Shown here in pieces: positions 34,426-43,925 of a stretch of DNA of 48,143 nt (positions are counted from its first letter, which is position 1; each line of letters opens with the position of its first letter). The notes beneath the pieces were generated by a model, which was given only the letters and a program-made list of their open reading frames with translations, was not told where the DNA came from and ran no database searches. The position numbers and the translations under genes are program-made. This DNA is from Ruminococcus sp. JC304 (GTDB lineage Bacteria > Bacillota > Clostridia > Lachnospirales > Lachnospiraceae), in NCBI GenBank assembly GCA_000285855.2, contig HE978651.1, forward strand, positions 122,821-170,963, read 5' to 3'.

Positions 34426-35376
34426 ATGGAAGATATCAAGGTTCCCATTTATCTCATTACCGGTTTTCTGGAAAGCGGAAAGACCACTTTCCTGGATTTT
34501 ACATTGCAGCAGGAGTATTTTTCCATTGATGGAAAAACTCTGCTGATCCTCTGTGAAGAGGGAGAAGAGGAATATGACAAGGAAAAACTGAAGCTTGCAA
34601 ACACAGTAGTTGAGGTGATCGAGGAAGAGGATGACCTTACACCTCAGCGTCTGGCTGCCATGGATATTATCCATCAGCCGGACCGTGTGGTTATAGAATA
34701 CAATGGAATGTGGCTTGTGAGCAAATTTGAACAGATGGAACTGCCGGAAGGCTGGGGGATTGAACAGGAGATTACCTGTGTAGATGCCACTACCTACCAG
34801 GTGTACATGGCAAATATGAAATCTCTGTTTATGGATATGGTCAGAAATACAGATATGGTTATTTTTAACCGCTGTAAAGAGGGAGATCCTCTGCCGGCAT
34901 ACAGAAGGGGAATCAAGGTTGCCAATCAGAGTGCAGAGGTTATTTTTGAAGATGAAGAAGGGGAAATGGAGGATATTTTCCAGGATGAGCTGCCCTTTGA
35001 CATCAATGCACCTATTGTGGAGATCCCCCCTGAGGATTATGGAATCTGGTTTGTAGATGCCATGGATAATCCGGATACCTATGTGGAAAAAATCGTACGT
35101 TTTAAGGGACGTGTGATGAAGCCACGTGGAATGGGAAGCAAATTTTTTGTTCCTGGACGTGTGGCTATGACCTGCTGTGCGGATGATACCACTTTCCTGG
35201 GATATATCTGCAGAAGTGATTATGCTCCTCATATCAAAGAAGGAAGCTGGGTGGAGGTAACTGCGAAGGTTGCTTTTGAAAATCGTACAGAATATCAGGG
35301 AGAAGGCATAGTTCTTTATGCGTCAGATGTAAAGGAATGTGAACCTTTAAAAGAAGAAATGGTATATTTTAACTAG
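34426..35376 (+). CDS. G3E-type GTPase fused to a DUF1980/TIGR03943-like domain
   Basis: A 316-residue protein. The N-terminal half is a degenerate COG0523-like P-loop domain: ITGFLESGKTTF is a good Walker A, but the CxCC motif and the His-rich loop are absent. The C-terminal ~110 residues (KIVRFKGRVMKPRGMG, FVPGRVAMTCCADDTTFLGY, GSWVEVTAKVAF) match the DUF1980/TIGR03943 domain (YcgQ type), which usually occurs with a COG0701 permease and COG0523 GTPases in zinc-related loci. It starts 38 bp after the His-rich GTPase and is surely co-transcribed. A joint role in metal handling is inferred; no permease gene is present. Confidence 0.75.
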   Translation: MEDIKVPIYLITGFLESGKTTFLDFTLQQEYFSIDGKTLLILCEEGEEEYDKEKLKLANTVVEVIEEEDDLTPQRLAAMDIIHQPDRVVIEYNGMWLVSKFEQMELPEGWGIEQEITCVDATTYQVYMANMKSLFMDMVRNTDMVIFNRCKEGDPLPAYRRGIKVANQSAEVIFEDEEGEMEDIFQDELPFDINAPIVEIPPEDYGIWFVDAMDNPDTYVEKIVRFKGRVMKPRGMGSKFFVPGRVAMTCCADDTTFLGYICRSDYAPHIKEGSWVEVTAKVAFENRTEYQGEGIVLYASDVKECEPLKEEMVYFN

Positions 35377-35385
35377 GGAGAAAAT

Positions 35386-35961
35386 ATGTACTTAGTAGTT
35401 GGTTTGGGAAACCCGGGGCGGCAGTATGAGGCTACCCGCCATAATATGGGTTTTGATACAATAGATTATCTGGTGGAGGAATATAAGGTTCCCCAGGGTG
35501 GCGTGAAATTTAATGCCATGTATGGAAAGACTGTGATCGGCGGTGAGAAGGTGATCCTTATGAAGCCGTTGTCCTTTATGAATTTAAGTGGTGGTCCGGT
35601 CAGGGATATGGTGAATTATTTCAAGATCGACCCGGAGACAGAGCTGATCGTAATCTATGACGATATTGACCTGGATCCGGGACAGCTCAGGATCCGCAAG
35701 CAGGGAAGTGCAGGCGGGCATAACGGGATCAAGGATATTATCCGTCAGCTTGGCACAGAGAAATTCCTGCGGATCAAGGTGGGAGTAGGTGCCAAGCCCA
35801 AGGGCTGGGATCTGGCAGATTATGTTCTGGGAAGGTTTTCCACAGAAGACAGAAAAATTGTGGATGAAGCCATTGCAAGAGCAGGGAAGGCTGTGGATAT
35901 TATGATTTCCCAGGGACCGGATGCTGCCATGAATGAATTCAATAAAAAGGCAAATTTATGA
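35386..35961 (+). CDS. pth: Peptidyl-tRNA hydrolase
   Basis: A 191-residue hydrolase that frees peptides from peptidyl-tRNA. Signatures: VVGLGNPGRQYEATRHNMGF with catalytic H19, the KPLSFMNLSG block, IYDDIDLDPGQLRI with the essential Asp, and the GSAGGHNGIKDII loop. The length is standard. The gene starts 9 bp after the preceding stop and ends 19 bp before mfd, an arrangement (pth-mfd) common in Firmicutes. Confidence 0.96.
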   Translation: MYLVVGLGNPGRQYEATRHNMGFDTIDYLVEEYKVPQGGVKFNAMYGKTVIGGEKVILMKPLSFMNLSGGPVRDMVNYFKIDPETELIVIYDDIDLDPGQLRIRKQGSAGGHNGIKDIIRQLGTEKFLRIKVGVGAKPKGWDLADYVLGRFSTEDRKIVDEAIARAGKAVDIMISQGPDAAMNEFNKKANL

Positions 35962-35980
35962 CTGTTTCGGGAGATTAGGC

Positions 35981-38900
35981 ATGAAAGCTTTTTTGACACC
36001 TCTGCAGGGGCTTGCAGAGTTTGAACAAATTTGTGAAAAAGGCAAAAAAAATAAAGGAGTCCTTCAGGTTTCCGGGTGTCTGGAATCCCAGAAGGCTCAT
36101 TTAATATATGGCTTTTGTCAACTGGCGCCATTTCGTCTGATCCTGGCAGAGGATGAGCGGCGTGCCAGGGAGATTTATGAAGATTATCGGTTTTACGATA
36201 AAAAGATATATTTATATCCTGCCAGGGATCTGCTTTTCTTTCAGGCAGACATTCACGGGAATCTGCTGATCCGCCAGAGAATGCAGGTGGTACGTGCGCT
36301 TATGGAGGAAAAGGAGCTGGCTGTTGTTACCAGTATTGATGGCTGTATGGATTTTCTGGAATCTCTGGAGCAGATAAGGGAACAGCTTCTGCATTTTACC
36401 AGCGACAGCACGGTGAATATAGATGCTCTGAAAGCCAGGCTGGTATGGCTGGGCTATGAAAGGGTAGGACAGGTAGAAATGCCGGGGCAGTTTTCTATTC
36501 GTGGTGGTATTGTAGATATTTATTGCCTGACAGAGGAGAATCCTTGGAGAATTGAGCTGTGGGGAGATGAGATTGATTCTATCCGCAGCTTTGACGCAGA
36601 GAGCCAGCGTTCCCTGGAAAATCTGGAAGAGATCACAATTTATCCTGCTGTGGAGCATCCGGGGGAGAAGGCCCAGCTTTCTTTTCTGGATTATTTTCCT
36701 GCGGAGAAATCTGTGGTTTTTCTGGATGAACCAAATCGTCTTGTGGAAAAAGGACAGGCTGTGGAGGAGGAATATAACCAGAGCCGTCTGCACAGAGCAG
36801 AAAAGGGAGAGAAGAATCTTCCGGAAAACTGGCTTTGTTCTTTTGAAAAGGTACAGAAGGAGCTGAACAAACGAAATTGTATTGCACTCTGTGCACTGGA
36901 GCCCAGACAGGCTGGCTGGAAGATCAATGAAAAATTTTATATAGAGGCCAAGTCTGTAAATTCTTATAACAGCAGCTTTGAGCTTCTGACAAAGGATCTG
37001 GAACAGTACAAAAGACAGGGATACAGGGTTGCGCTTCTTTCCGGTTCCAGGACCAGGGCAGAGCGTCTGGCAAAGGATCTTCAGGAACAGCAGCTTTCGG
37101 CTTTTTACAGTCAGGATTATGACCGGCAGATTCAGCCGGGAGAGATTATGGTGGTCTATGGCCATGCGAAAAAGGGATTTGAGTATCCCCTGACCAAGTT
37201 TGTGGTCATGACAGAATCTGATATTTTCGGCCATGAGCAGAAAAAGCGAAAAAAGAAAAAGAATTATAATGGAAAGCGCATTCAGGATTTTGCAGAACTT
37301 TCCGTTGGAGATTTTGTGGTTCATGAAAGACATGGTCTGGGTATTTACCGGGGCATTGAGAAGGTTGAGGTTGACCGGGTGGTCAGAGATTATATCAAGA
37401 TCGAGTATCAGGGAGGAAGTAATCTCTATATTCTGGCTACCCAGCTGGATTCTCTTCAAAAATATTCCGGTGGGGATGCTTCGAATACGCCTAAGCTGAA
37501 CAAGCTGGGAACTTCTGAATGGAACAAGACAAAAAGCAAGGTCCGGGGTGCTGTAAAAAATATCGCAAAGGAACTGGTGGAGCTATATGCGGCCCGCCAG
37601 GAGAAGGAAGGGTATGTGTGTGGCCCGGATACTGTGTGGCAGAGAGAGTTTGAGGAGATGTTTCCCTATGAGGAAACAGAGGATCAGCTTGCTGCCATTG
37701 AGGATGCCAAAAGAGATATGGAGAGCACCAGGATCATGGACCGGCTGATCTGTGGAGATGTAGGTTATGGGAAAACAGAGGTGGCACTTCGGGCAGCTTT
37801 CAAGGAAGTGCAGGAGAGCAGACAGGTGGCATATCTGGCACCTACCACCATTCTGGCTCAGCAGATTTATAATACTTTTGTCCAGCGAATGAAGGAATTT
37901 CCGGTACGTGTGGAGCTGCTCTGTCGTTTCCGCACACCTGCCCAGCAGAAAAAGGCAATTGAAGATCTGAAAAAAGGACAGGTGGATGTGGTGATCGGAA
38001 CCCACAGGATTCTGTCCAAGGATGTGAAATTTAAAAATCTGGGTCTTCTGATCGTAGATGAAGAGCAGCGTTTCGGGGTCACTCACAAGGAGAAGATAAA
38101 GCAGCTGAAAAAAGATGTGGATGTACTTACGCTTACCGCCACACCTATTCCCAGAACCCTTCATATGAGTCTGATCGGGATCAGAGATATGAGCGTGCTG
38201 GAGGAGCCGCCCATGGACAGAATGCCTATCCAGACTTATGTAATGGAGTATGATGAAGAGACTGTACGGGAAGCCATTAACCGGGAGCTTCGCAGAGGCG
38301 GGCAGGTGTATTATGTTTACAATCGGGTAACGGATATTGCAGATGTGGCATTGCGCATTGCAAAGCTGGTGCCTGAGGCAAGAGTAGATTTTGCCCACGG
38401 GCAGATGAGTGAGCGGGAACTGGAAAATGTTATGTACGGTTTTGTAAACGGAGATATTGATGTGCTGGTTTCCACTACCATCATTGAGACCGGATTGGAT
38501 ATTTCCAATGTAAATACCATGATCATCCATGATTCAGACAGATATGGACTTTCCCAGCTTTATCAGCTGCGAGGCAGAATCGGACGGTCTAACCGCACGG
38601 CTTACGCATTTTTGATGTACCGAAAGAATATGATGCTGAAGGAGACTGCAGAGAAGAGACTGGCTGCAATCCGTGAATACACAGATCTGGGAAGCGGCTT
38701 CAAGATTGCAATGAGGGATCTGGAGCTTCGTGGTGCAGGAAATCTTCTGGGAGCCCAGCAGCATGGGCATATGAATGCAGTCGGATATGATCTGTATTGC
38801 AAGATGCTCAGTGAAGCGGTAAAAGAAGCCAAAGGAATCCATACAATGGAAGATTTTGACACATCCATTGACCTGAATGTAGATGCTTATATTCCGGATA

Positions 38901-39307
38901 CTTATATTGGAAATGAGTTTCAGAAGCTGGATATTTATAAACGGATTGCAGGAATTGAAAATCAGCAGGACTATGATGATATGCTGGAAGAGCTTCTGGA
39001 CCGGTTCGGAGAGCCGGGAAAGGCTGTGCTGAATCTGTTGGCTGTAGCCAGATTAAAATCCATTGCCCACAGGGGTTATGTGACGGAAATCAAACAGCTG
39101 GGGAAAGAGGTGCGTATTACTCTATATGAAAGGGCAAAGCTGAATCCTGCAGGAATTCCTCTGCTGATGCAAAAGTATGGACGGAGTCTGCAGTTTAAAA
39201 ATGACCGGGAACCTAAGTTTATTCTGAATCTCAGAGATCATCTGATCCAGGCGCTTACAGAGTTTGCAGGAGAGCTGGAGAAAATGGCAGAAGGATCGGA
39301 GATGTAA
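35981..39307 (+). CDS. mfd: Transcription-repair coupling factor
   Basis: A 1108-residue Mfd, which frees RNA polymerase stalled at lesions and recruits UvrA. In order: UvrB-like N-terminal module (SIRGGIVDIYCLTEENPWRI), RNA polymerase-interacting domain (VGDFVVHERHGLGIYRGIEK), RecG-like helicase motifs (Walker A CGDVGYGKTEVALRAAF, the DEEQ box LLIVDEEQRFGV, LTATPIPRTLHM, IIETGLDISNVN, QLRGRIGRS) and the C-terminal D7 region. The ATG at 35981 is preferred to the in-frame 35933, which lies inside pth. It is uninterrupted and of normal length. Confidence 0.95.
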   Translation: MKAFLTPLQGLAEFEQICEKGKKNKGVLQVSGCLESQKAHLIYGFCQLAPFRLILAEDERRAREIYEDYRFYDKKIYLYPARDLLFFQADIHGNLLIRQRMQVVRALMEEKELAVVTSIDGCMDFLESLEQIREQLLHFTSDSTVNIDALKARLVWLGYERVGQVEMPGQFSIRGGIVDIYCLTEENPWRIELWGDEIDSIRSFDAESQRSLENLEEITIYPAVEHPGEKAQLSFLDYFPAEKSVVFLDEPNRLVEKGQAVEEEYNQSRLHRAEKGEKNLPENWLCSFEKVQKELNKRNCIALCALEPRQAGWKINEKFYIEAKSVNSYNSSFELLTKDLEQYKRQGYRVALLSGSRTRAERLAKDLQEQQLSAFYSQDYDRQIQPGEIMVVYGHAKKGFEYPLTKFVVMTESDIFGHEQKKRKKKKNYNGKRIQDFAELSVGDFVVHERHGLGIYRGIEKVEVDRVVRDYIKIEYQGGSNLYILATQLDSLQKYSGGDASNTPKLNKLGTSEWNKTKSKVRGAVKNIAKELVELYAARQEKEGYVCGPDTVWQREFEEMFPYEETEDQLAAIEDAKRDMESTRIMDRLICGDVGYGKTEVALRAAFKEVQESRQVAYLAPTTILAQQIYNTFVQRMKEFPVRVELLCRFRTPAQQKKAIEDLKKGQVDVVIGTHRILSKDVKFKNLGLLIVDEEQRFGVTHKEKIKQLKKDVDVLTLTATPIPRTLHMSLIGIRDMSVLEEPPMDRMPIQTYVMEYDEETVREAINRELRRGGQVYYVYNRVTDIADVALRIAKLVPEARVDFAHGQMSERELENVMYGFVNGDIDVLVSTTIIETGLDISNVNTMIIHDSDRYGLSQLYQLRGRIGRSNRTAYAFLMYRKNMMLKETAEKRLAAIREYTDLGSGFKIAMRDLELRGAGNLLGAQQHGHMNAVGYDLYCKMLSEAVKEAKGIHTMEDFDTSIDLNVDAYIPDTYIGNEFQKLDIYKRIAGIENQQDYDDMLEELLDRFGEPGKAVLNLLAVARLKSIAHRGYVTEIKQLGKEVRITLYERAKLNPAGIPLLMQKYGRSLQFKNDREPKFILNLRDHLIQALTEFAGELEKMAEGSEM

Positions 39308-39383
39308 TAGAAAGAAAGATGTCTGGGATTTCGGGAAAATCGTGATGAAAGTGTGAATTGTATGAGATATTTTACAATTTGCC

Positions 39384-39412
39384 TTGCCCTCAGACTGAAA
39401 AAAGATTATACT
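39384..39412 (+). promoter_or_regulatory. Promoter of the foldase gene
   Basis: TTGCCC (39384-39389), a 17-bp spacer and TATACT (39407-39412) lie in the 160-bp gap after mfd, giving a leader of about 50 nt before 39468. Confidence 0.7.
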
Positions 39413-39467
39413 GAGATAAGCGCACAGGACGGAAGGATAATATTCCTGTGAATATATGGAGGAAGAA

Positions 39468-40655
39468 ATGAAAAAAATGATGAAAAGAACAGCCGCTGTG
39501 ACTCTGGCAGGCATTATGTCAGTGGGATTGCTTACAGGCTGCGGAAGCAAAACGATAGACGGAACAAAAACAGTAGCTACTGTAGACGGAACTGAGATTC
39601 CTCTTGGCGTGGTAAGTCTTTATGCCCGTCAGCAGCAGGAGCAGACAACTGCCATGTATATGAGCTATATGGGAAGTGCTAATAATATCTGGGATCAGAC
39701 TGCAGATGAGGATTCCGGAAAGACTTACGGAGATCAGGCAGTGGAAAGCAGCCTGAAGTCTGTAGAGACTATGTATATCCTTAAGGAAAAGGCAGCTGAC
39801 TATAAGGTTGAGGTGACAGAGGATGAGGAAAAAGCCATTGCAGATGCAGCTTCACAGTTCATGGCTTCCAATGGAGAGGATACCATCAAAGAGCTTGGAG
39901 TTACCGAGGATCAGGTAAAGACTCTGTTAGAGCTTCTCACAATTCAGAAGAAGATTTATGATCCTATTGTTGCGGAGGGCAATATTACAGTTTCCGATGA
40001 TGAAGCAAACCAGTCTTCTTTCACATATGTCAGCATTTCTACCAGTGGTGATGATGTGACTGATGAGCAGAAAGAGGAAAAAAAGAAACAGGCTCAGGAG
40101 ATTCTGGACAAGATGAAAGAAGATCCTACTGCTGATATGAGTGAAATTGCTAAGAGCGTGGATGACAGTTATTCTGCAGTAGAGGGCAATTTTACAACCA
40201 AAGAGAGTGATGAGGATAGCGAGGATGAGGATCACAGTTCTACCGCATATCCGGATGAGGTTCTGAAAGTACTCCGTGGTCTGAAGGATGGAGAGGTTGC
40301 TTCTGATATTATTGAGACAGATACAGGATATTATGTAGTAAGACTGGATAAGGTTCATGATGATGATGCAACCGCATCCAAGAGAGAATCTCTGAAGAAC
40401 TCCAAGGAGAGCACCTATTATTCCGATACTACAAGTGATTGGCTGGACAGTGCAAAGACCGATGTGAACAAGAAGGTTCTTAAAACTCTGAAGATTACAG
40501 ATAAGCATACCTTCACAGCACCTACACCTACTCCAACACCTGAGGTAACTGAGGAAGCAACAACCACACCTGAGGCAGAGGAAGAAGCAACAGAGACACC
40601 TGCAGCAGAAGAAGAGGTAACAGAGACACCTGAGGCAACAGAAGCAGCAGAATAA
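39468..40655 (+). CDS. PrsA/SurA-like foldase lipoprotein
   Basis: A 395-residue lipoprotein with a lipobox (VGLLTGC) near residue 20, a SurA-N-like helical segment (ATVDGTEIPLGVVSLYARQQ onward) and a degenerate parvulin-like region (DPTADMSEIAKSVDD ... VLRGLKDGEVASDIIETDTG, YYVVRLDKV). The tail repeats Thr/Pro/Glu/Ala units (TPEVTEEATTTPEAEEEATE) and is probably a wall spacer. It likely folds secreted proteins at the outer membrane face. The ATG at 39468 has GGAGG six nt upstream; the ATG at 39456 overlaps that box. Isomerase activity is uncertain. Confidence 0.8.
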   Translation: MKKMMKRTAAVTLAGIMSVGLLTGCGSKTIDGTKTVATVDGTEIPLGVVSLYARQQQEQTTAMYMSYMGSANNIWDQTADEDSGKTYGDQAVESSLKSVETMYILKEKAADYKVEVTEDEEKAIADAASQFMASNGEDTIKELGVTEDQVKTLLELLTIQKKIYDPIVAEGNITVSDDEANQSSFTYVSISTSGDDVTDEQKEEKKKQAQEILDKMKEDPTADMSEIAKSVDDSYSAVEGNFTTKESDEDSEDEDHSSTAYPDEVLKVLRGLKDGEVASDIIETDTGYYVVRLDKVHDDDATASKRESLKNSKESTYYSDTTSDWLDSAKTDVNKKVLKTLKITDKHTFTAPTPTPTPEVTEEATTTPEAEEEATETPAAEEEVTETPEATEAAE

Positions 40656-40674
40656 AAATGAGATAAAATGAAAG

Positions 40675-40713
40675 CCGGCTATATCAATTCGTTGGATTGA
40701 TATAGCCGGTTTT
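40675..40713. terminator. Bidirectional terminator between foldase and GGDEF genes
   Basis: A perfect 14-bp stem CCGGCTATATCAAT/ATTGATATAGCCGG (40675-40688 and 40696-40709) with 7-nt loop; TTTT follows on the plus strand and CTTTCATTTT on the minus. It serves the two convergent genes. Confidence 0.92.
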
Positions 40714-40727
40714 CATTTTGGGCAGTA

Positions 40728-41792
40728 TCAGAAAATTACAGTATCCCTGCCGTTAGTCTTGCCATAATATAGCTTGTCATCTGCATGCTTGACCATTTCT
40801 GAAGGACTGGAGTGATAATCGTATTCCTCCAGACCAAAGGTCATAGTTACATGAAGGGAGACATCCTTATAAACGATCGTCAGATCAGAGACTGCTAATC
40901 GGATATTATCCATCAGTGCGCTGGCTTCATCCAGATTGAGTCCGGGAAAGAAAAAGAGAAATTCTTCACCGCCCCATCTGCACACATGTCCCAGTCCCAG
41001 GGTTTTTTTCTTGAAAAGCTTTGCCAGATCAGTGAGGACCTGGTCTCCGCAGTTATGACCATAGGTATCGTTTACCTTTTTGAAAAAATCAATATCTCCG
41101 ATAGCAATACTGAAATTTTCGGTTGGATTTGCTGCAATATGATTTTTCAGGATTTCCTCCATACGTCTGCGGTTATACAATGTGGTAAGAGGATCTGTGG
41201 CTGCCTGCTGCTGCAGCTCCATGTTGTAGAGAAAGAGATGTTTCTCTGCTTTCTGAAGATTAGAACTGAAGGTAATGCAGACTAATACCATAATAATAAA
41301 GGAAAGTACAGTGTTCACAATCTGCATGATCAGCATTTGTTCATTATTCAGAGAATATACAGGGGCATTGAGCTGACAGTTGAAAAATAAAGCCATTCGC
41401 AGGAAAAACAGGAAAATGGTAAAAATAATTTTATTGAACAGCCGGTCATAAATGGAAAACATGGAAACCAGCAATAACGGCATCATGAAATTGATTCCGC
41501 CACAATTCCATCCATAGCAGTAAATGAAATAAGTAATCCATCCTACGGAAATGCATACATAAAACAGAAGATTCCATCGGATAGGAATGGTGTTAACTTT
41601 TTTCCTGGCTATACAGGAGGCTGCTATCCAAAATAATACGGGAATACAGTTTCTGACATATCCCATTTGCATCAGGCAGATAATAAAGATAGCAAAATAG
41701 GCGATATAAATATTGTAGGATCTGGTCAGAACCAGGGAATAGTAGACAGGGGTTGATTCTGGCAGATTCTCCTGAGTTTTTTTTGTATTCAT
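40728..41792 (-). CDS. Membrane diguanylate cyclase
   Basis: A 354-residue protein with about six hydrophobic segments in the first 190 residues (IYIAYFAIFIICLMQMGYV, IVNTVLSFIIMVLVCITF) and a C-terminal GGDEF domain: AATDPLTTLYNRRRMEEIL, IGDIDFFKKVNDTYGHNCGD, and the active-site loop RWGGEEFLFFFPG with a GGEEF signature. It should make cyclic di-GMP. The inhibitory RxxD site normally just before the loop reads LGLG, so product inhibition by that route is absent. The sensor region is unclassified. No partner phosphodiesterase or effector is visible in the window. Confidence 0.9.
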   Translation of the reverse strand: MNTKKTQENLPESTPVYYSLVLTRSYNIYIAYFAIFIICLMQMGYVRNCIPVLFWIAASCIARKKVNTIPIRWNLLFYVCISVGWITYFIYCYGWNCGGINFMMPLLLVSMFSIYDRLFNKIIFTIFLFFLRMALFFNCQLNAPVYSLNNEQMLIMQIVNTVLSFIIMVLVCITFSSNLQKAEKHLFLYNMELQQQAATDPLTTLYNRRRMEEILKNHIAANPTENFSIAIGDIDFFKKVNDTYGHNCGDQVLTDLAKLFKKKTLGLGHVCRWGGEEFLFFFPGLNLDEASALMDNIRLAVSDLTIVYKDVSLHVTMTFGLEEYDYHSSPSEMVKHADDKLYYGKTNGRDTVIF

Positions 41793-41818
41793 ACAAAATC
41801 CTTTACTGAAAATTTATA

Positions 41819-42619
41819 TTATATAAGATGAAAATGTTTTAAAGCATTTGCAATTCCGTCCTCTTCTATAGGAGTGGTCTGATAGGTGCAGTAAGGCAGG
41901 ATCAGGGGGTCTGAGTTCCCCATTGCAATGCTTGTTTTGGCATATTTAAGCATAGGAAGATCATTGGTGCTGTCACCGAAGGCATAGGTATTCTCAATGG
42001 AAGCCCCAAGGTAATCGGAGAGAAACTGAATGCCTGTAGCTTTGCTGTAGTCTTTCTGGGCTAATTCCCAGGCTGCATCTTCATGAACAAAACAGGTGAA
42101 ATGCAGGTCTGCAAATTTGCGGAACTCCTGGCGGTCAGATTCTGCAGTAGGAAATACCAGAAATTTGTCAAATGTGAAGTTCTCATATTCCTGGGCAGTG
42201 TACAGAGAAATGTCCTCTGTAACAGCTACCTTTTTCAGATTCTGTATAGCATCCGGCAAATCATAGGAAGAGCTGTCATACAAAATTTTGTCCGGCCGTT
42301 CAAAGCAGGCGGGAAGTCCGCACTGTCGAAGCCTTTCCACAATTTCTCTGCATAACGGGTTTGGAATAGAGCTGGAAAGCAGAAGTTTGTCGTGGAGATA
42401 GATCTGGCTTCCGCAGCCACATACATATCCGTCAAAATTCATTTCCCGGATCATATCCGGAAGCATCGTGTAGGTACGCCCGGAATTAATGAAAAGCAGA
42501 TGACCATTTTTACGGGCAGCCTTTAATGCCTGCTGTGTACTGTCTGGGATTGTCCAGGGATAAGCGGTGAGCAGCGTGCCGTCGATGTCAAAAAATAAAA
42601 GTTTTTGATCTTTATTCAT
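41819..42619 (-). CDS. HAD-superfamily (Cof-type) sugar phosphatase
   Basis: A 266-residue HAD hydrolase of the Cof/YidA type. Motif I is LFFDIDGTLLT (nucleophile and acid/base Asp), motif II is FINSGRT, the motif III lysine is in KDYSKATGIQFL, and motif IV is AFGDSTNDLPMLKYA. The cap domain lies between. These enzymes dephosphorylate sugar phosphates and flavin or PLP intermediates; the substrate is unknown. The ATG at 42619 follows GAGGAGG with 9-nt spacing and overlaps the DUF4317 stop by 8 bp, so the two genes are translationally linked. Confidence 0.88.
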   Translation of the reverse strand: MNKDQKLLFFDIDGTLLTAYPWTIPDSTQQALKAARKNGHLLFINSGRTYTMLPDMIREMNFDGYVCGCGSQIYLHDKLLLSSSIPNPLCREIVERLRQCGLPACFERPDKILYDSSSYDLPDAIQNLKKVAVTEDISLYTAQEYENFTFDKFLVFPTAESDRQEFRKFADLHFTCFVHEDAAWELAQKDYSKATGIQFLSDYLGASIENTYAFGDSTNDLPMLKYAKTSIAMGNSDPLILPYCTYQTTPIEEDGIANALKHFHLI

Positions 42620-43775
42620 CCAGAGAATCCTCCTCATCTGAGACAGATTTCTCTCCGGTGTGTATACGGATGCCATTGAGCTCTACGTCACCTTCCATAG
42701 GGATGACCAGACATTTTACACCGTCAATAAGCTTTGTTTCCACAAGTGCGGCCCGTTCAGGATCTACATGTACTACCACATCAGGTGTTTTGATCTCAAA
42801 ACGTCGGGTGTTGGTGATGTTTGAGGCTACCAGAGAGGATTTTTCTCCGGCATTGATTTCATATTGTTCATCAAAGGACTGGAGCTTCTCATCCTCTACA
42901 CCGCAATCTTCAAAAAGTCGTTTGACTTCAGATTTGGTAAGGACTACAGGTTCAGGCTCATCCTTCTGGGATTCGATCAGTTCATTCAGCTTTTCGTGAA
43001 TATTCATAACTGTATCATAGTTGCAGTCATCTCCCAGGGTTTCTTCTACCAGAGCATTAAAGGAGTCCTTTTGTCCGCCGGCAGAAAGAGGGGCGGTGCA
43101 TCCCAGCAGCTCGTCAATAAAGATATCTCGAAGCTCATTGGTATTCTTACTATAATAAAGAACACCGTGGATATCTGTGCTGCGGTCATTAAACTGTGGG
43201 AAAAGGAAAGCTACTTCAGGCATTTCTACGATCCAGTCACGGATACGGTCCTGAATGCTGTTGGTCTCAGCGTTATAACAGAGTCCTGCTTTGGAAAGCT
43301 TTACAGGACAGATACAGCACATAATGTGATCATAAATCTCATCAGATGCATCGAACATCTCTGCACCATCAGAGGATTTGCCGGGAATATCGTAGACTCC
43401 GTGGATCAATATAATATAGTAGTTTTCCGGATAATCATAGTTTTCAATAATCCGGTCATAGAAGCTTTCAACAAGCTCATCGTCAGTCAGCTTGCTGCTT
43501 CGCAGTTTCATAAGAAAATGCTGGGTGCCTCCCTCAGCCTCCTGGTCCAGAGGGAATTCCATGTTCATAAGATTTTTACCCACTGTACCGGATAGAGATT
43601 TGCGGAAAATCTCAAAATATTTAAACATTTCCTCCTCGGAGAGAGAAAGAAAGGCTTCTTTTAATTCGGTCTTCTTGTTTTTTTCCCCATCTACGTAACA
43701 GCCGCAGATACGGGTGATAGAACAGTTTTCCGGAGTAAACTGTTTCTTAATTTCGGAAATTTCTTTTTTATTCAT
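42612..43775 (-). CDS. DUF4317 family protein
   Basis: A 387-residue protein recognised as DUF4317, a cytosolic family of gut Firmicutes with no known role. Visible blocks: MNKKEISEIKKQFTPENCSI, TRICGCYVDGEKNK, and ENYYIILIHGVYDIPGKSSD; the C-terminal half contains FEIKTPDVVVHVDPERAALV and an acidic tail. No nuclease or ATPase motif is seen. The ATG at 43775 (with GAGG about 11 nt upstream) begins the conserved start; the frame stays open another 108 codons upstream, through the mapped promoter, and that part is AT-rich and not family-like. It is the first gene of a two-gene unit with the HAD phosphatase. Confidence 0.8.
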   Translation of the reverse strand: MNKKEISEIKKQFTPENCSITRICGCYVDGEKNKKTELKEAFLSLSEEEMFKYFEIFRKSLSGTVGKNLMNMEFPLDQEAEGGTQHFLMKLRSSKLTDDELVESFYDRIIENYDYPENYYIILIHGVYDIPGKSSDGAEMFDASDEIYDHIMCCICPVKLSKAGLCYNAETNSIQDRIRDWIVEMPEVAFLFPQFNDRSTDIHGVLYYSKNTNELRDIFIDELLGCTAPLSAGGQKDSFNALVEETLGDDCNYDTVMNIHEKLNELIESQKDEPEPVVLTKSEVKRLFEDCGVEDEKLQSFDEQYEINAGEKSSLVASNITNTRRFEIKTPDVVVHVDPERAALVETKLIDGVKCLVIPMEGDVELNGIRIHTGEKSVSDEEDSLDE

Positions 43776-43838
43776 AAAAGGAGATACCTCATTTGTTGTT
43801 TGATTGTAATGTATAATCAGCGGATTTTGAATGTTTGA

Positions 43839-43913
43839 GAATTGCGGGAGCTGCTTTGCAGCGGAGCAATTCGTAGATATCAAGTTAGGGGCAAAATGCC
43901 TTTTGACCCTAAC
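43839..43913 (-). repeat. Twin-hairpin intergenic element in the DUF4317 leader
   Basis: Two adjacent inverted repeats. Hairpin A, 43839-43872: GAATTGC/GCAATTC outside and GCTGC/GCAGC inside. Hairpin B, 43884-43913: GTTAGGG/CCCTAAC with CAAAA/TTTTG. Between them is GATATC. It begins about 6 bp after the predicted minus-strand transcription start, so it forms the 5' end of the DUF4317 mRNA. Part of it recurs at 30567-30618. It may be a dispersed repeat or a regulatory leader. Confidence 0.7.
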
Positions 43914-43925
43914 ATCATAACATTT

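Noticed and set aside
36212-37459. 415-codon antisense frame inside mfd
   Set aside because: Mfd is conserved and complete in the other strand; the antisense product is rich in Leu/Ile/His as expected from a shadow frame.
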